Origin: Tabrizicola sp.
GTDB lineage: Bacteria > Pseudomonadota > Alphaproteobacteria > Rhodobacterales > Rhodobacteraceae
DNA length: 64,000 bases
Direction of reading: 5' to 3'
Assembly: GCF_022842145.1 (NCBI RefSeq)
Contig: NZ_JALHQD010000006.1
Span: 210,441 to 274,440, forward strand
Shown: piece by piece, positions 16,642 to 25,339 of the stretch
Layout: every line of letters starts with the position of its first letter
Position numbering within the stretch: position 1 is the first letter of the stretch
Translations under genes and position numbers: made by a program
Notes under the pieces: generated by a model
The model's input: only the letters and a program-made list of their open reading frames with translations
Told to the model about the DNA's origin: nothing
The model's database searches: none

Positions 16642-17577
16642 ATGTGGAACCCGCTTCTCGACCCCTCGATCCCGATCGGGGACTCTGTCGACACGATCGA
16701 GACCGTCATCGTCCCCCGCGCCCGCGACCTCGGCGGCTTCGAGGTCCGCCGCGCCCTGCCGTCGGCCGAGCGTCAGATGGTCGGCCCCTTCATCTTCTTC
16801 GACCAGATGGGCCCGGCCGAGTTTCTGACCGGCCAGGGCATCGACGTCCGCCCGCACCCTCACATCGGCCTCGGGACGGTCACCTACCTTCTGAAGGGAA
16901 AGATGCACCACCGCGACAGCCTGGGATCGGACCTCTGGATCGAACCCGGCGCGGTCAACTGGATGATGGCGGGGCAGGGGATCACCCATTCGGAACGGAC
17001 GGATGGTGAGGCCCGCAAGGCCCCCCTCTCCCTCTTCGGCCTGCAGACCTGGCTTGCTCTCCCCAAGGACCGCGAGGAAGACGCCGCCGGTTTCGCCCAT
17101 CTCGAACGGGCCGCCTTGCCGGAACTGGAAGGCGAGGGCAAACAGGTCCGCCTCATCCTCGGCACCGCCTGGGGCGAAAAGGTCGGTCTCGACATGCCCT
17201 CCGAGGTCTTCTACGCCGACGCCCGCCTGCAGCCCGGCGCCTCCATCCCGCTGCCCGACGATCACGAAGACCGCGGCGTCTATATCCTGGATGGCGAGGT
17301 CTCCAGCGGGGGCCAGACTTTCGAGGCGGGCCGGATGCTGGTCTTCCGCCCCGGCGACCGGGTCTCGGTCAAGGCGGGTCCCCAGGGCGCGCGGATCATG
17401 CTGCTGGGAGGCGCCACGATGGACGGCCCCCGATTCATCTGGTGGAACTTCGTCGCCTCCAGCCGCGAGAAGATCGAGGCCGCAAAGGAAGCCTGGCGCG
17501 CCGGCGACTGGATGCACGGCCGCTTCAAGCTGCCGCCCCATGACGACGGCGAATTCATCCCGGCCCCGGATCGGTGA
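16642..17577 (+). CDS. Pirin family cupin protein
   Basis: Starting from the ATG at 16642, behind AAAGGAGACCC, gives 311 residues; the longer track start has no ribosome site. Two cupin domains are present. The N-terminal one has the pirin metal motif RPHPHIGLGTVTYL and HSERT, supplying His/His/His/Glu ligands. The C-terminal pirin domain (about residues 185-290) has SIPLPDDHEDRGVYILDG. Bacterial pirins include quercetin 2,3-dioxygenases and modulators of pyruvate dehydrogenase. The actual role is unknown. It appears to be a single-gene unit immediately before the tRNA-Asp promoter. Confidence 0.92.
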   Translation: MWNPLLDPSIPIGDSVDTIETVIVPRARDLGGFEVRRALPSAERQMVGPFIFFDQMGPAEFLTGQGIDVRPHPHIGLGTVTYLLKGKMHHRDSLGSDLWIEPGAVNWMMAGQGITHSERTDGEARKAPLSLFGLQTWLALPKDREEDAAGFAHLERAALPELEGEGKQVRLILGTAWGEKVGLDMPSEVFYADARLQPGASIPLPDDHEDRGVYILDGEVSSGGQTFEAGRMLVFRPGDRVSVKAGPQGARIMLLGGATMDGPRFIWWNFVASSREKIEAAKEAWRAGDWMHGRFKLPPHDDGEFIPAPDR

Positions 17578-17596
17578 AAATCCCGCGCTTCCCCCA

Positions 17597-17625
17597 TTGA
17601 CGCCCCCGGCGTGACCGTCTATCCC
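17597..17625 (+). promoter_or_regulatory. Promoter of the first tRNA-Asp gene
   Basis: TTGACG and TATCCC are separated by 17 bases, and the -10 ends 11 bases before the mature tRNA. The same arrangement, with the same TTGACG and spacing, precedes the second copy, which supports it as functional. Confidence 0.7.
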
Positions 17626-17636
17626 GCCCTCCACGC

Positions 17637-17713
17637 GCGGTGGTAGCTCAGTTGGTTAGAGTACCGGCCTGTCACGCCGGGGGTCGCGGGTTCGAGCCCC
17701 GTCCACCGCGCCA
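17637..17713 (+). tRNA. tRNA-Asp (anticodon GTC), copy 1
   Basis: A 77-base cloverleaf: acceptor GCGGTGG pairs with CCACCGC, D arm GCTC...GAGT, anticodon stem CCGGC/GCCGG around CTGTCAC (anticodon GTC), T arm GCGGG-TTCGAGC-CCCGT, discriminator G and encoded CCA. It decodes GAC/GAU. It is identical to the copy 490 bases downstream. Confidence 0.97.
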
Positions 17714-18085
17714 GTTACCTCCCTTTGCAGATCATAGCCCGCAAGGGCGCCACACGTGGCGCGCTTTTCGGGCCGTTTGATTTCAAAGGGTTGGATGCGG
17801 GTGTGAGAGGAGTGGTAACACTTCGCCGTAATCTTCGCCTTTGACCGCGCGGGCCGTATCCGGGCGAAGGGGGCGACGCTGGCCCAGCCACCGTCCATCC
17901 TGCACCGACCCCCTGAAGCCGGACCAAGCGCCGCCCAGCAGCACTGCCGGCGGCGGCCCCACGACCCTCGCCACCCTTGGCCCACGGTGCTCCTCCTCGC
18001 CGTCCTGACCCTCACCCTCCAGACCCGCACGCACGCCGACCTCCGCCACTTCGGTCTGGAGTGACCGCACCCCACAGTTTCCCGC
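17714..18085. other. Gene-free interval between the two tRNA-Asp genes
   Basis: About 370 bases holding an intrinsic terminator near its start but no gene I can support. ORFs on both strands are Pro/Arg-rich shadows. One frame has a hydrophobic run (TVLLLAVLTLTLQ, near 17985) ending in a TGA, but it has no credible start or ribosome site. Confidence 0.6.
17747..17768 (+). terminator. Intrinsic terminator after tRNA-Asp copy 1
   Basis: GCGCCA-CACG-TGGCGC forms a six-pair GC-rich hairpin followed by GCTTTT, 33 bases past the CCA end. This separates the first tRNA transcript from the second. Confidence 0.7.
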
Positions 18086-18114
18086 TTGACGCCCCCTGCG
18101 TGACCCACTATTTG
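18086..18114 (+). promoter_or_regulatory. Promoter of the second tRNA-Asp gene
   Basis: TTGACG, 17 bases, TATTTG, then 12 bases to the mature tRNA. The flanking sequence (TTGACGCCCCC.GCGTGACC) is similar to that before copy 1, so promoter and gene were duplicated together. Confidence 0.7.
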
Positions 18115-18126
18115 CCCCTCCAGCGC

Positions 18127-18203
18127 GCGGTGGTAGCTCAGTTGGTTAGAGTACCGGCCTGTCACGCCGGGGGTCGCGGGTTCGAGCCCCGTCCACCGCG
18201 CCA
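18127..18203 (+). tRNA. tRNA-Asp (anticodon GTC), copy 2
   Basis: A 77-base gene identical to copy 1, with anticodon GTC in loop CTGTCAC and encoded CCA. Downstream sequence diverges from copy 1 immediately after the CCA. No obvious T-tract terminator follows. Confidence 0.97.
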
Positions 18204-18303
18204 GCTTCTCTCATGAACCGACCAACTGTCGCATGACGGTCCGTTCTGTCCGACTGCGACATGCCGTTGAGCGGGGTTGATGGCCCGGTGGCAGGAGGGT
18301 ACG

Positions 18304-18525
18304 ATGGCTGTTCTCGATCGGATTCCGCTGTCAATTCTGGTGATCGCAGCCCTGACGCTGGGGTTGGCGCCCTTTGTCCCCGAACCGCATATCTGGGAGA
18401 AGCTGAAGCTCTTGGTGGCGGGTGATCTGGTGAAGTCGGTAGATATCTTCGATCTGCTGATGCATGCGACCCCCTTCGTGCTGCTGGTGGCCAAACTGGT
18501 GCGTATGGCCGTGCAGCGGGGGTAG
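18304..18525 (+). CDS. Small conserved-looking membrane protein (73 aa)
   Basis: The start at 18304 is supported by GGAGGGTACG directly before ATG; the track start nine codons earlier is weaker. The protein has two hydrophobic segments, PLSILVIAALTLGLAPFV near the N-terminus and LMHATPFVLLVAKLV near the C-terminus. A charged loop (EPHIWEKLKLL) joins them, suggesting a two-span inner-membrane hairpin. Similar small proteins in Rhodobacteraceae are often labelled RND transporter, but this is far too short to be a transporter. Function unknown. Confidence 0.75.
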   Translation: MAVLDRIPLSILVIAALTLGLAPFVPEPHIWEKLKLLVAGDLVKSVDIFDLLMHATPFVLLVAKLVRMAVQRG

Positions 18526-18546
18526 GGTGTCGGGGTGAACCCCGAG

Positions 18547-18987
18547 TTACAGTGTCATCCGATACCTGATATGGCCGTCGTTATCGCAGAACTGGTCGTA
18601 AAGTTTGCGGGCCGTCGTGTTCTCGATCTCGGTCAGCCAGTAAAGTCGCTGCCAGCCGTTGCCGCGGGCGATGGCGATCAGGTCCTCGATCAGCGCGCGG
18701 CCAAGACCCTTGCCGCGGGCCTCGGGGGCGACGAAGAGGTCTTCCAGATAGCCGTCGTCCCCCAGCACCCATGTCGAGGGGTGGTGCTGGTGAATGGCGA
18801 AGCCCTGCGGGGTGCCGTCGACCACCGCCAGCCGGGCCGTCAGGGGATTCGCGGGGTCCATCAGGCGGGTCCAGGTGAAGGCGGTGACCTCCGCAGGAAG
18901 GGTCAGGCCGTAGCCGTCGAGGAACCCCTGCCACAGGCGCAGGAAATCCCTTTCGTCTTCGGTCCTTGCGTCACGAAGCTTAAGCAT
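18547..18987 (-). CDS. GNAT family N-acetyltransferase
   Basis: A 146-residue single-domain acetyltransferase. The acetyl-CoA-binding motif A is LFVAPEARGKGLGRALIEDL, after a YLED strand, and motif B lies near LTEIENTTARKLYDQF. It probably acetylates a small amine or amino acid; the substrate cannot be read. The ATG at 18987 shares a base with the TGA of the upstream dipeptidase gene (TGATG), so the two are translationally coupled. The GTG one codon earlier is the track's start and less likely. Confidence 0.88.
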   Translation of the reverse strand: MLKLRDARTEDERDFLRLWQGFLDGYGLTLPAEVTAFTWTRLMDPANPLTARLAVVDGTPQGFAIHQHHPSTWVLGDDGYLEDLFVAPEARGKGLGRALIEDLIAIARGNGWQRLYWLTEIENTTARKLYDQFCDNDGHIRYRMTL

Positions 18988-20369
18988 CACGCGATGCGGG
19001 CCAGGATGCGCGCCCAGGAGCGGATGCCCTTGTGGAAGCTTTCCAGATCATACTTCTCGTTCGGCGAATGGATCTGGTCGTCGTCGCGGCCAAAGCCGAT
19101 CAGCATCGCATCCATCCCGAGGATGGTCTTGAAGTAACCCGCCACCGGGATCGAGCCGCCGGCCCCCACGAAAGCGGCAGGGCGGCCCCATTCTTCGGTC
19201 AGTGCAGCGCGGGCGGCTTCGAAAGCGGGATCGGAGATTTCCATCACCGAGGCGGGCGCACCATCGCTGCCGCCGTGCCAGAGGATCTCGCAATCGGCGG
19301 GCATCTGGGCTTCGGCCCAATGCTTGAACGCGGCGATGATCTTTTCCGGGTCCTGGCGCGACACCAGACGGAAAGAGACCTTGGCGTGGGCCTCGCCCGG
19401 CAGCACGGTCTTGAATCCGGCCCCATTGTATCCGCCCCACATGCCGTTCACTTCGGCGGTCGGACGGGACCAGATCTTCTCCAGCGGTGTGCGGTCCTGT
19501 TCCCCCGCAGGAACCGAGAGGCCCACGTCGCCAAGGTAGGTCGCATGGTCGAAGGACAGGTTCTGCCATTGCTGGCGCAGGGTGTCGGGAAGTTCGTCCA
19601 CGTCGTCATAGAATCCGGGGACCTGTACCCGGCCCGTCGAGTCGTGCAGGCCGGACAGAAGCCGCGCCATCAGGTGCAGCGGGTTCTGCGCAAGGCCGCC
19701 GTACATCCCGGAATGGAGATCCCGCGACGCGGCGCGGATGGTGAATTCGGCCTTGGCCAGCCCGCGCAGCATCGTCGTGATGGCGGGAGTCGCGCCCTCG
19801 AAAAGCCCGGTGTCGCAGATGAGGGCGAGGTCGCAGGACAGTTCCTCGCGGTTCTGTTCCAGGAAGGGGACCAGCGAGGGCGAACCCGATTCCTCCTCGC
19901 CTTCCAGGAAGATCGTCAGCTTGCCGGGCAGGGTGCCGTGGACGTGTTTCCAGGCGCGACAGGCCTCGATGAAGGTCATCAGCTGGCCCTTGTCATCGGA
20001 AGAGCCACGGGCGCGGATCACCTTGCCCTTGGGGGTGTCCTGGACTTCGGGGTCGAAGGGCTGGCGGTCCCAAAGGTCCAGGGGATCAACGGGTTGCACG
20101 TCATAGTGGCCGTAGAACAGGATGTGCCTGCGGCCTTCGCCGCCATGCGCCACGACCATCGGATGCCCCGGAGTCTGCGCGGCGCGGGCCTCGAAGCCAA
20201 GCGAGGCCAGGTCGGCGGCCAGAAGATCGGCGGTGCGGGCGCAATCCTCCTTGTAGTCGGGATCGGTGGAAATCGACGGGATGCGCAACAGCTCCATCAG
20301 CCGATCCAGTGACTGGGGCAGGGTGTCGTCGATGCGGGCAAGGACGGCGTCGAGAGACGGGGTGGACAT
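18987..20369 (-). CDS. M20 family dipeptidase (carboxypeptidase/ArgE-DapE class)
   Basis: I start at the second of two adjacent ATGs (20369), well spaced from CGGAGAG, giving 460 residues; the track start adds an unrelated 70-codon extension. The metal-site blocks are readable: LFYGHYDVQP, ARGSSDDKGQ, the catalytic Glu pair EGEEESGSP, a CDTGLF strand, the dimerisation-domain HSGMYGG and the C-terminal metal His region DQIHSPNEKY. Such enzymes cleave dipeptides or N-acyl amino acids with two Zn ions in the cytoplasm. It is coupled to the GNAT gene downstream. Confidence 0.92.
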   Translation of the reverse strand: MSTPSLDAVLARIDDTLPQSLDRLMELLRIPSISTDPDYKEDCARTADLLAADLASLGFEARAAQTPGHPMVVAHGGEGRRHILFYGHYDVQPVDPLDLWDRQPFDPEVQDTPKGKVIRARGSSDDKGQLMTFIEACRAWKHVHGTLPGKLTIFLEGEEESGSPSLVPFLEQNREELSCDLALICDTGLFEGATPAITTMLRGLAKAEFTIRAASRDLHSGMYGGLAQNPLHLMARLLSGLHDSTGRVQVPGFYDDVDELPDTLRQQWQNLSFDHATYLGDVGLSVPAGEQDRTPLEKIWSRPTAEVNGMWGGYNGAGFKTVLPGEAHAKVSFRLVSRQDPEKIIAAFKHWAEAQMPADCEILWHGGSDGAPASVMEISDPAFEAARAALTEEWGRPAAFVGAGGSIPVAGYFKTILGMDAMLIGFGRDDDQIHSPNEKYDLESFHKGIRSWARILARIA

Positions 20370-20501
20370 CATACTCTCCGGGATTTGATCAGGAACCAGC
20401 CTAGCAGGCGGGTTGGGACTGTCCAGAGCAGGCGGGCTGCGGTAAGGAAGACGAGGCCTGCGGGTGGGGTGACAAATCGCCCCCTTGGCAGCGCCGCAAG
20501 A

Positions 20502-20515
20502 TTGACCGAGATCAA
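20502..20515 (+). promoter_or_regulatory. FnrL box upstream of hemA
   Basis: TTGACCGAGATCAA matches the FNR/FnrL consensus TTGAT-N4-ATCAA with one mismatch. It lies 53 bases before the hemA ATG. A transcription start about 41 bases downstream of its centre would leave a short leader, the class II activator geometry. FnrL control of hemA in response to oxygen is established in Rhodobacter. Confidence 0.75.
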
Positions 20516-20568
20516 GGCACCCATGCGGGGGTTCGGTGGAGAACCCTTGCAAAAGGAACCGAAGGCCG

Positions 20569-21801
20569 ATGACCAGATACAACGATGCGATCGATGCCAG
20601 CCTGCAACGCCTTCACGACGAGGGGCGCTATCGCACCTTCATCGACATCGCGCGGGCGCAAGGCCAATTTCCCCATGCCGTGTGGACCAAGCCCGACGGG
20701 TCGCAGAAGGACATCACTGTCTGGTGCGGCAATGACTATCTGGGCATGGGTCAGCATCCGGATGTGCTGACCGCGATGCACGAGGCGCTGGAGGCGACTG
20801 GCGCCGGTTCGGGCGGCACGCGCAACATCAGCGGCACCACGGTCTGGCACAAGCGGCTGGAGGCGGAACTGGCCGACCTGCACGGGAAAGAGGCCGCGCT
20901 GGTCTTTACGTCGGCCTACATCGCCAATGACGCGACCTTGTCGACGCTGCGGGTGATCTTCCCCGGCCTCATCATCTATTCCGACTCGCTGAACCATGCC
21001 TCGATGATCGAAGGCGTGCGGCGTGGCGGTGGCGAGAAGCGGATATTCCGGCACAATGACGTGGCCCACCTGCGCGAGCTGCTGGCCGCTGACGACCCGG
21101 CGGCTCCGAAGCTGATCGCCTTCGAATCGATCTATTCGATGGACGGCGACTTTGGCCCGATCAAGGAAATCTGCGATCTGGCGCAAGAGTTTGGCGCTCT
21201 GACCTACCTGGACGAGGTGCACGCGGTCGGCATGTACGGCCCCCGCGGCGCGGGCGTGGCGGAACGTGACGGGCAGATGCACCGGGTGGACATCATCAAC
21301 GGGACGCTCGCCAAGGCTTACGGCGTCTTCGGCGGCTATATCGCGGCTTCGGCGCGCATGGTCGATGCGGTGCGGTCCTACGCGCCGGGGTTCATCTTCA
21401 CGACCTCGCTGCCGCCGGCGGTTGCTGCGGGTGCAGCGGCCAGTGTCCGGTTCCTGAAAGGGGCGGGTGGGCAGGCGCTGCGGCTGCGGCACCAGACCCA
21501 GGCGACGATCCTGAAGACCCGGCTCAAGGCGATGGGGCTGCCGATCATCGACCACGGGTCGCACATCGTGCCCGTGCACGTGGGCAACCCGGTGCACTGC
21601 AAGATGCTGTCCGACATGCTGCTGGAAGACCACGGCATCTACGTCCAGCCGATCAATTTTCCCACCGTCCCCCGCGGTACCGAGCGGCTGCGCTTCACGC
21701 CCTCGCCGGTGCACGGATCGGGCGAGATCGACAAGCTGGTGCGCGCGATGGATGCACTCTGGTCGCATTGTGCGCTGAATCGCGCCGAACAGGTGGCTTA
21801 A
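20569..21801 (+). CDS. hemA: 5-aminolevulinate synthase
   Basis: This PLP enzyme condenses glycine with succinyl-CoA to make 5-aminolevulinate, the first step of heme and (bacterio)chlorophyll synthesis by the C4 route. The 410-residue protein closely resembles the Rhodobacter enzyme throughout: [18 protein letters not shown] at the start, [35 protein letters not shown] and the PLP lysine in [13 protein letters not shown]. The ATG at 20569 is preferred to the track start by homology, with AAAGGAACCGAAGG upstream. A FnrL box precedes it. Rhodobacter has two isozymes (HemA/HemT); this window does not tell which this is. Confidence 0.96.
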   Translation: MTRYNDAIDASLQRLHDEGRYRTFIDIARAQGQFPHAVWTKPDGSQKDITVWCGNDYLGMGQHPDVLTAMHEALEATGAGSGGTRNISGTTVWHKRLEAELADLHGKEAALVFTSAYIANDATLSTLRVIFPGLIIYSDSLNHASMIEGVRRGGGEKRIFRHNDVAHLRELLAADDPAAPKLIAFESIYSMDGDFGPIKEICDLAQEFGALTYLDEVHAVGMYGPRGAGVAERDGQMHRVDIINGTLAKAYGVFGGYIAASARMVDAVRSYAPGFIFTTSLPPAVAAGAAASVRFLKGAGGQALRLRHQTQATILKTRLKAMGLPIIDHGSHIVPVHVGNPVHCKMLSDMLLEDHGIYVQPINFPTVPRGTERLRFTPSPVHGSGEIDKLVRAMDALWSHCALNRAEQVA

Positions 21802-21827
21802 GGCCTTTGGCCTGTGGAAAAGGCCTT
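21800..21827 (+). terminator. Weak hairpin after hemA
   Basis: AAGGCC at the stop codon pairs with GGCCTT 15 bases later, and a smaller AGGCC-TTT-GGCCT hairpin competes with it. Only a short TT-G-T tail follows, so termination is uncertain. Confidence 0.3.
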
Positions 21828-21920
21828 GTCCTATGGTAGGGTTTGTCCAATAGAACAACGATGTGAGTCGCTGGGGAAGGCGACCACGCGGACGGGTGCA
21901 CCGAAGGGGACAGCGGGCAG

Positions 21921-23168
21921 ATGATCGGTTGGAGGTCAAAACCTTCGACAACCGAAGAGGACAAGCCAAAGGGCTTTGACGACTTCGAGTTGCGGCTCGG
22001 CGACCTCATGCGCGGCGAGCGTGCCACGCTTGGCAAGTCGCTGCTTGATGTACAGCGTGAGCTTAAGATCAAGGCCACCTATATCGCCGCCATCGAAAAC
22101 GCCGATCTGTCGGCTTTCGAGACCCCCGGTTTTGTCGCAGGCTACGTCCGTTCCTACGCCCGCTACCTGGCAATGGACCCGGAATGGGCCTTCGAACGCT
22201 TCTGCGCCGAAGCGGGCTATACCGTGTCGCACGGGCTTTCCTCGGCCGCTGCACCGCAGCAGTTCGCAAAGGCCCGGGCCCGGGCCGAGAATGCCGATCC
22301 GCTGGGCGACCCGAACGCCAGCTTCATCCCGCGGGGCGAGGCGATCTGGTCGCATATCGAACCCGGGGCCGTCGGCTCCATCGCCGTTCTGGTCGCGCTG
22401 ATCGGGGCCATCGGCTATGGCGGCTGGTCGGTTCTGCAGGAAGTCCAGCGTGTGCAACTGGCGCCCGTCGACGAAGCCCCGACCGTGGTGGCCCAGATCG
22501 ACCCTCTGTCGAGCGCCGGAACCGCGGGTCAGCAGATCGCCGTGGCCCGCCCGGCCGAACCGGCGGCGGAAGCGGTCGCCAGTGCCGAAGGTTCGGCAGA
22601 CAGCGATGTGCTCGACCGGCTCTACCGCCCGCAGGCGCTGGACGTGCCCGTCCTGACCTCCCGCGATGGCCCGATTGCCGCGATCAACCCGCGCGAAACC
22701 GGGGTGCTGGCGGAAGTCGCCGAAGCCGATGCCGTGGACCAGGCGATCGAACAGGCGGTCGAGGCCGAGGTGCAGGTCGTCGCCGAGGCGCAGCAGGGCA
22801 TCGAAGTCCTGGCCGTGCGCCCGTCCTGGGTGCGGGTCAATGCGGCCGATGGCACCGTGCTGTTCGAAAAGATCCTGGACGCAGGCGAACGGTACGTGGT
22901 GCCGCCGCTGGAAACCGCAGCCCTGTTCCGCACCGGCAACTCCGGATCGATCTACTTTGTCGTCGATGGTCTGACCTACGGCCCGGTTGCCCCCGGCGCG
23001 CAGGTCGCCAAGGACATCCCGCTTTCGCCAGAGGCGCTGACGCAAAGCTTTGCCCAGGCCGATCCGACGGCGGACGAGGATCTGGCGCGCTTTGCCACCG
23101 CGGATGCCTCGGCCCTTGTTCCGGCCTTGGACGCGCCAGAAGCTGCCCCCGAGGATGCGACCGAATAG
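21921..23168 (+). CDS. RodZ-like helix-turn-helix membrane protein with DUF4115 domain
   Basis: The 415-residue protein has an N-terminal Xre-type helix-turn-helix (about residues 27-95; GKSLLDVQRELKIKATYIAA and ETPGFVAGYVRSYAR). A linker and one membrane span (VGSIAVLVALIGAIGYGGW, about 155-175) follow. An Ala/Glu/Val-rich periplasmic linker leads to a C-terminal DUF4115 domain (RPSWVRVNAADGTVLFEKIL). This is the RodZ layout: RodZ links MreB to the elongation machinery, and its HTH binds MreB. It lies 61 bases before ispG, an order also seen in other bacteria. Confidence 0.85.
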   Translation: MIGWRSKPSTTEEDKPKGFDDFELRLGDLMRGERATLGKSLLDVQRELKIKATYIAAIENADLSAFETPGFVAGYVRSYARYLAMDPEWAFERFCAEAGYTVSHGLSSAAAPQQFAKARARAENADPLGDPNASFIPRGEAIWSHIEPGAVGSIAVLVALIGAIGYGGWSVLQEVQRVQLAPVDEAPTVVAQIDPLSSAGTAGQQIAVARPAEPAAEAVASAEGSADSDVLDRLYRPQALDVPVLTSRDGPIAAINPRETGVLAEVAEADAVDQAIEQAVEAEVQVVAEAQQGIEVLAVRPSWVRVNAADGTVLFEKILDAGERYVVPPLETAALFRTGNSGSIYFVVDGLTYGPVAPGAQVAKDIPLSPEALTQSFAQADPTADEDLARFATADASALVPALDAPEAAPEDATE

Positions 23169-23229
23169 GCGGATTGCCGGGACTGCCCGCGCGGCTTATG
23201 TTGCGACGGCAAGACACGGAGCCTGACCC

Positions 23230-24354
23230 ATGACCCACAATCCCGTCCGCCCCTGGCGCAACATCCAGCGCCGGCCCTCGCGGCAGATCCGGGTGGGCAA
23301 GGTGCTGGTCGGCGGCGATGCTCCGATCAGCGTGCAGACCATGACCAACACGCTGACAACCGACGTGGCCGCGACGATCGAGCAGATCCAACGTTGCGCG
23401 GTCGCCGGGGCGGATATCGTCCGGGTGTCCACGCCGGACGCCGAAAGCACGGCGGCGCTGCGCGAGATCGTGGCGGAAAGCCCGGTCCCGATCGTTGCCG
23501 ACATCCATTTCCACTACAAGCGCGCCATCGAGGCGGCTCAGGCCGGGGCGGCCTGCCTGCGGATCAACCCCGGCAACATCGGCGATGCGCGCCGGGTGGC
23601 CGAGGTGGTGAAGGCCGCGAAGGACCACGGGTGCAGCATCCGCATCGGGGTGAACGCCGGGTCGCTGGAAAAGCACCTTCTGGACAAGTACGGCGAGCCT
23701 TGTCCCGATGCGATGGTGGAATCGGGCCTCGACCACATCAAGCTGTTGCAGGACAACGATTTCCACGAATTCAAGATTTCGGTGAAGGCCAGTGATGTCT
23801 TCATGGCGGCTGCCGCCTACCAGCAGCTGGCCGATGCCACCGACGCGCCGATCCATCTGGGGATCACCGAGGCAGGGGGGCTGACCTCGGGCACGGTGAA
23901 GTCGGCCATCGGGCTGGGGAACCTGCTGTGGATGGGGATCGGCGACACGATCCGCGTCAGTCTGTCGGCGGACCCGGTCGAGGAAGTGAAGGTCGGCTTC
24001 GAGATCCTGAAATCGCTGGGCCTGCGGCACCGTGGGGTGACGATCATCTCGTGCCCGTCCTGCGCGCGGCAAGGGTTCGACGTCATCAAGACCGTCACGG
24101 CGCTGGAGGACCGGCTGGCCCACATCACCACCTCGATGAGCCTGTCGATCATCGGCTGCGTGGTCAACGGCCCCGGTGAGGCCTTGATGACCGACATCGG
24201 CTTTACCGGCGGCGGGGCGGGCAAGGGGATGGTCTATCTCGCCGGCAAGCAGGACCACACCCTGTCCAACGACCGGATGGTCGAGCACATCGTCGAACTG
24301 GTCGAGGCCAAGGCGGCCGAGATCGAGGCGGCGGAAAAGCTTGCCGCGGAATAG
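23230..24354 (+). CDS. ispG: 4-hydroxy-3-methylbut-2-en-1-yl diphosphate synthase (IspG/GcpE)
   Basis: IspG performs the penultimate step of the MEP isoprenoid pathway, converting MEcPP to HMBPP with a [4Fe-4S] cluster. The 374-residue protein has an N-terminal TIM barrel ([42 protein letters not shown]). The C-terminal cluster domain has Cys ligands in [11 protein letters not shown] and the GCVVNGPGE motif. Length is normal for the bacterial enzyme. It follows the rodZ-like gene in the same direction. Confidence 0.96.
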   Translation: MTHNPVRPWRNIQRRPSRQIRVGKVLVGGDAPISVQTMTNTLTTDVAATIEQIQRCAVAGADIVRVSTPDAESTAALREIVAESPVPIVADIHFHYKRAIEAAQAGAACLRINPGNIGDARRVAEVVKAAKDHGCSIRIGVNAGSLEKHLLDKYGEPCPDAMVESGLDHIKLLQDNDFHEFKISVKASDVFMAAAAYQQLADATDAPIHLGITEAGGLTSGTVKSAIGLGNLLWMGIGDTIRVSLSADPVEEVKVGFEILKSLGLRHRGVTIISCPSCARQGFDVIKTVTALEDRLAHITTSMSLSIIGCVVNGPGEALMTDIGFTGGGAGKGMVYLAGKQDHTLSNDRMVEHIVELVEAKAAEIEAAEKLAAE

Positions 24355-24360
24355 CGGGAC

Positions 24361-25251
24361 TTAATCCTCGCCCAGTTCCTGCGCCAGGTGATCGATGAAG
24401 GCGCGCAGCCGGGCGGTGACCGATTGTGCCGAGGGATAGACGAAATAGATCGCCTTCCGCGGCGTGGACCAGGCGGGCAGGACATGGACCAGCCGCCCTT
24501 GCGCGATTTCCGCGCGGACGATGAGGCCGGGCAGGGGGGCGATGCCGGCCCCGGCGACGACGGCGTCACGGACTGCCAGCTGCGACCCAAGCCGTAGCGG
24601 CGGGTTGAAGGGCAGGGTGATCTCTTCGGCTCCGTTGCCAAGCGGCAGGCCTCCGGCCCACAGCGTGGCCAGGCCGACCATCGGAAAGCGCGTCAGGTCA
24701 GTCGGATGGCGCAATGTGTCCAGCCCTGGCAGGTCGGGGGCGGCGGCAAGCATCGCCTGGCCGTGCAAAAGCCGCCGCGCGACCTGGCTGCTGTCCTCCA
24801 GCGGGCCAAAGCGGATGCAACCGTCGAAGCCCTCTTCCAAGAGGTCGGGGGTCCGGTCAAGGAAATGGATCTCCAGCGTCACGTCGGGGTGCAGGCGGCG
24901 GAAGCTGGCGGCAATCGGGCCGATCAGCAGATTGCCGATCACCTGCGGCACCGCCAGCCGCAGATGCCCGCGCGGAGTGCCGCCGGATTCGCCCAGGGCG
25001 CGGCGGATGTCCTCGGCCTCGCCCAGCAGCCGGTCGGCGCGGGCAGCAAGGACTTCGCCTTCCTGCGTGGCGCGCAAGGTGCGGGTGGACCGTTCGATGA
25101 GCCGGACGCCCAGATGGCTTTCCAAGTCCGCCACCCGCTTTGACAGCGTGGACTTCGGCACCCGCAGGGCCAGGGCTGCGGCAGAGAACGAGCCCTCGCG
25201 CAGCACGGTGCGGAAGCCGCGCAGGGCGGTGAGGTCGAGGTCATTGTCCAT
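24361..25251 (-). CDS. LysR family transcriptional regulator
   Basis: The 296-residue regulator has an N-terminal winged HTH (LTALRGFRTVLREGSFSAAA, with recognition helix PKSTLSKRVADLESHLG). A co-inducer-binding domain resembling a periplasmic binding protein follows (about residues 90-295). The first residues and RLIERSTRTLRATQEG are typical of CrgA-like LysR proteins. It is divergent from an MFS transporter gene across 88 bases and most likely controls that gene and itself. No inducer can be inferred. It ends six bases after the convergent ispG stop. Confidence 0.92.
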   Translation of the reverse strand: MDNDLDLTALRGFRTVLREGSFSAAALALRVPKSTLSKRVADLESHLGVRLIERSTRTLRATQEGEVLAARADRLLGEAEDIRRALGESGGTPRGHLRLAVPQVIGNLLIGPIAASFRRLHPDVTLEIHFLDRTPDLLEEGFDGCIRFGPLEDSSQVARRLLHGQAMLAAAPDLPGLDTLRHPTDLTRFPMVGLATLWAGGLPLGNGAEEITLPFNPPLRLGSQLAVRDAVVAGAGIAPLPGLIVRAEIAQGRLVHVLPAWSTPRKAIYFVYPSAQSVTARLRAFIDHLAQELGED

Positions 25252-25339
25252 AATTCGGGACGCACCTTGCAGGAAAGGCCAACTTGTCCATCATGCTGGA
25301 TTGTCGCATCCTGTGCAAGACAGATTGAAGGACCAATAG

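Noticed and set aside
17977-18216. Plus-strand ORF running into tRNA-Asp copy 2
   Set aside because: It overlaps the promoter and tRNA gene and encodes a Pro/Arg-rich low-complexity sequence with no ribosome site.
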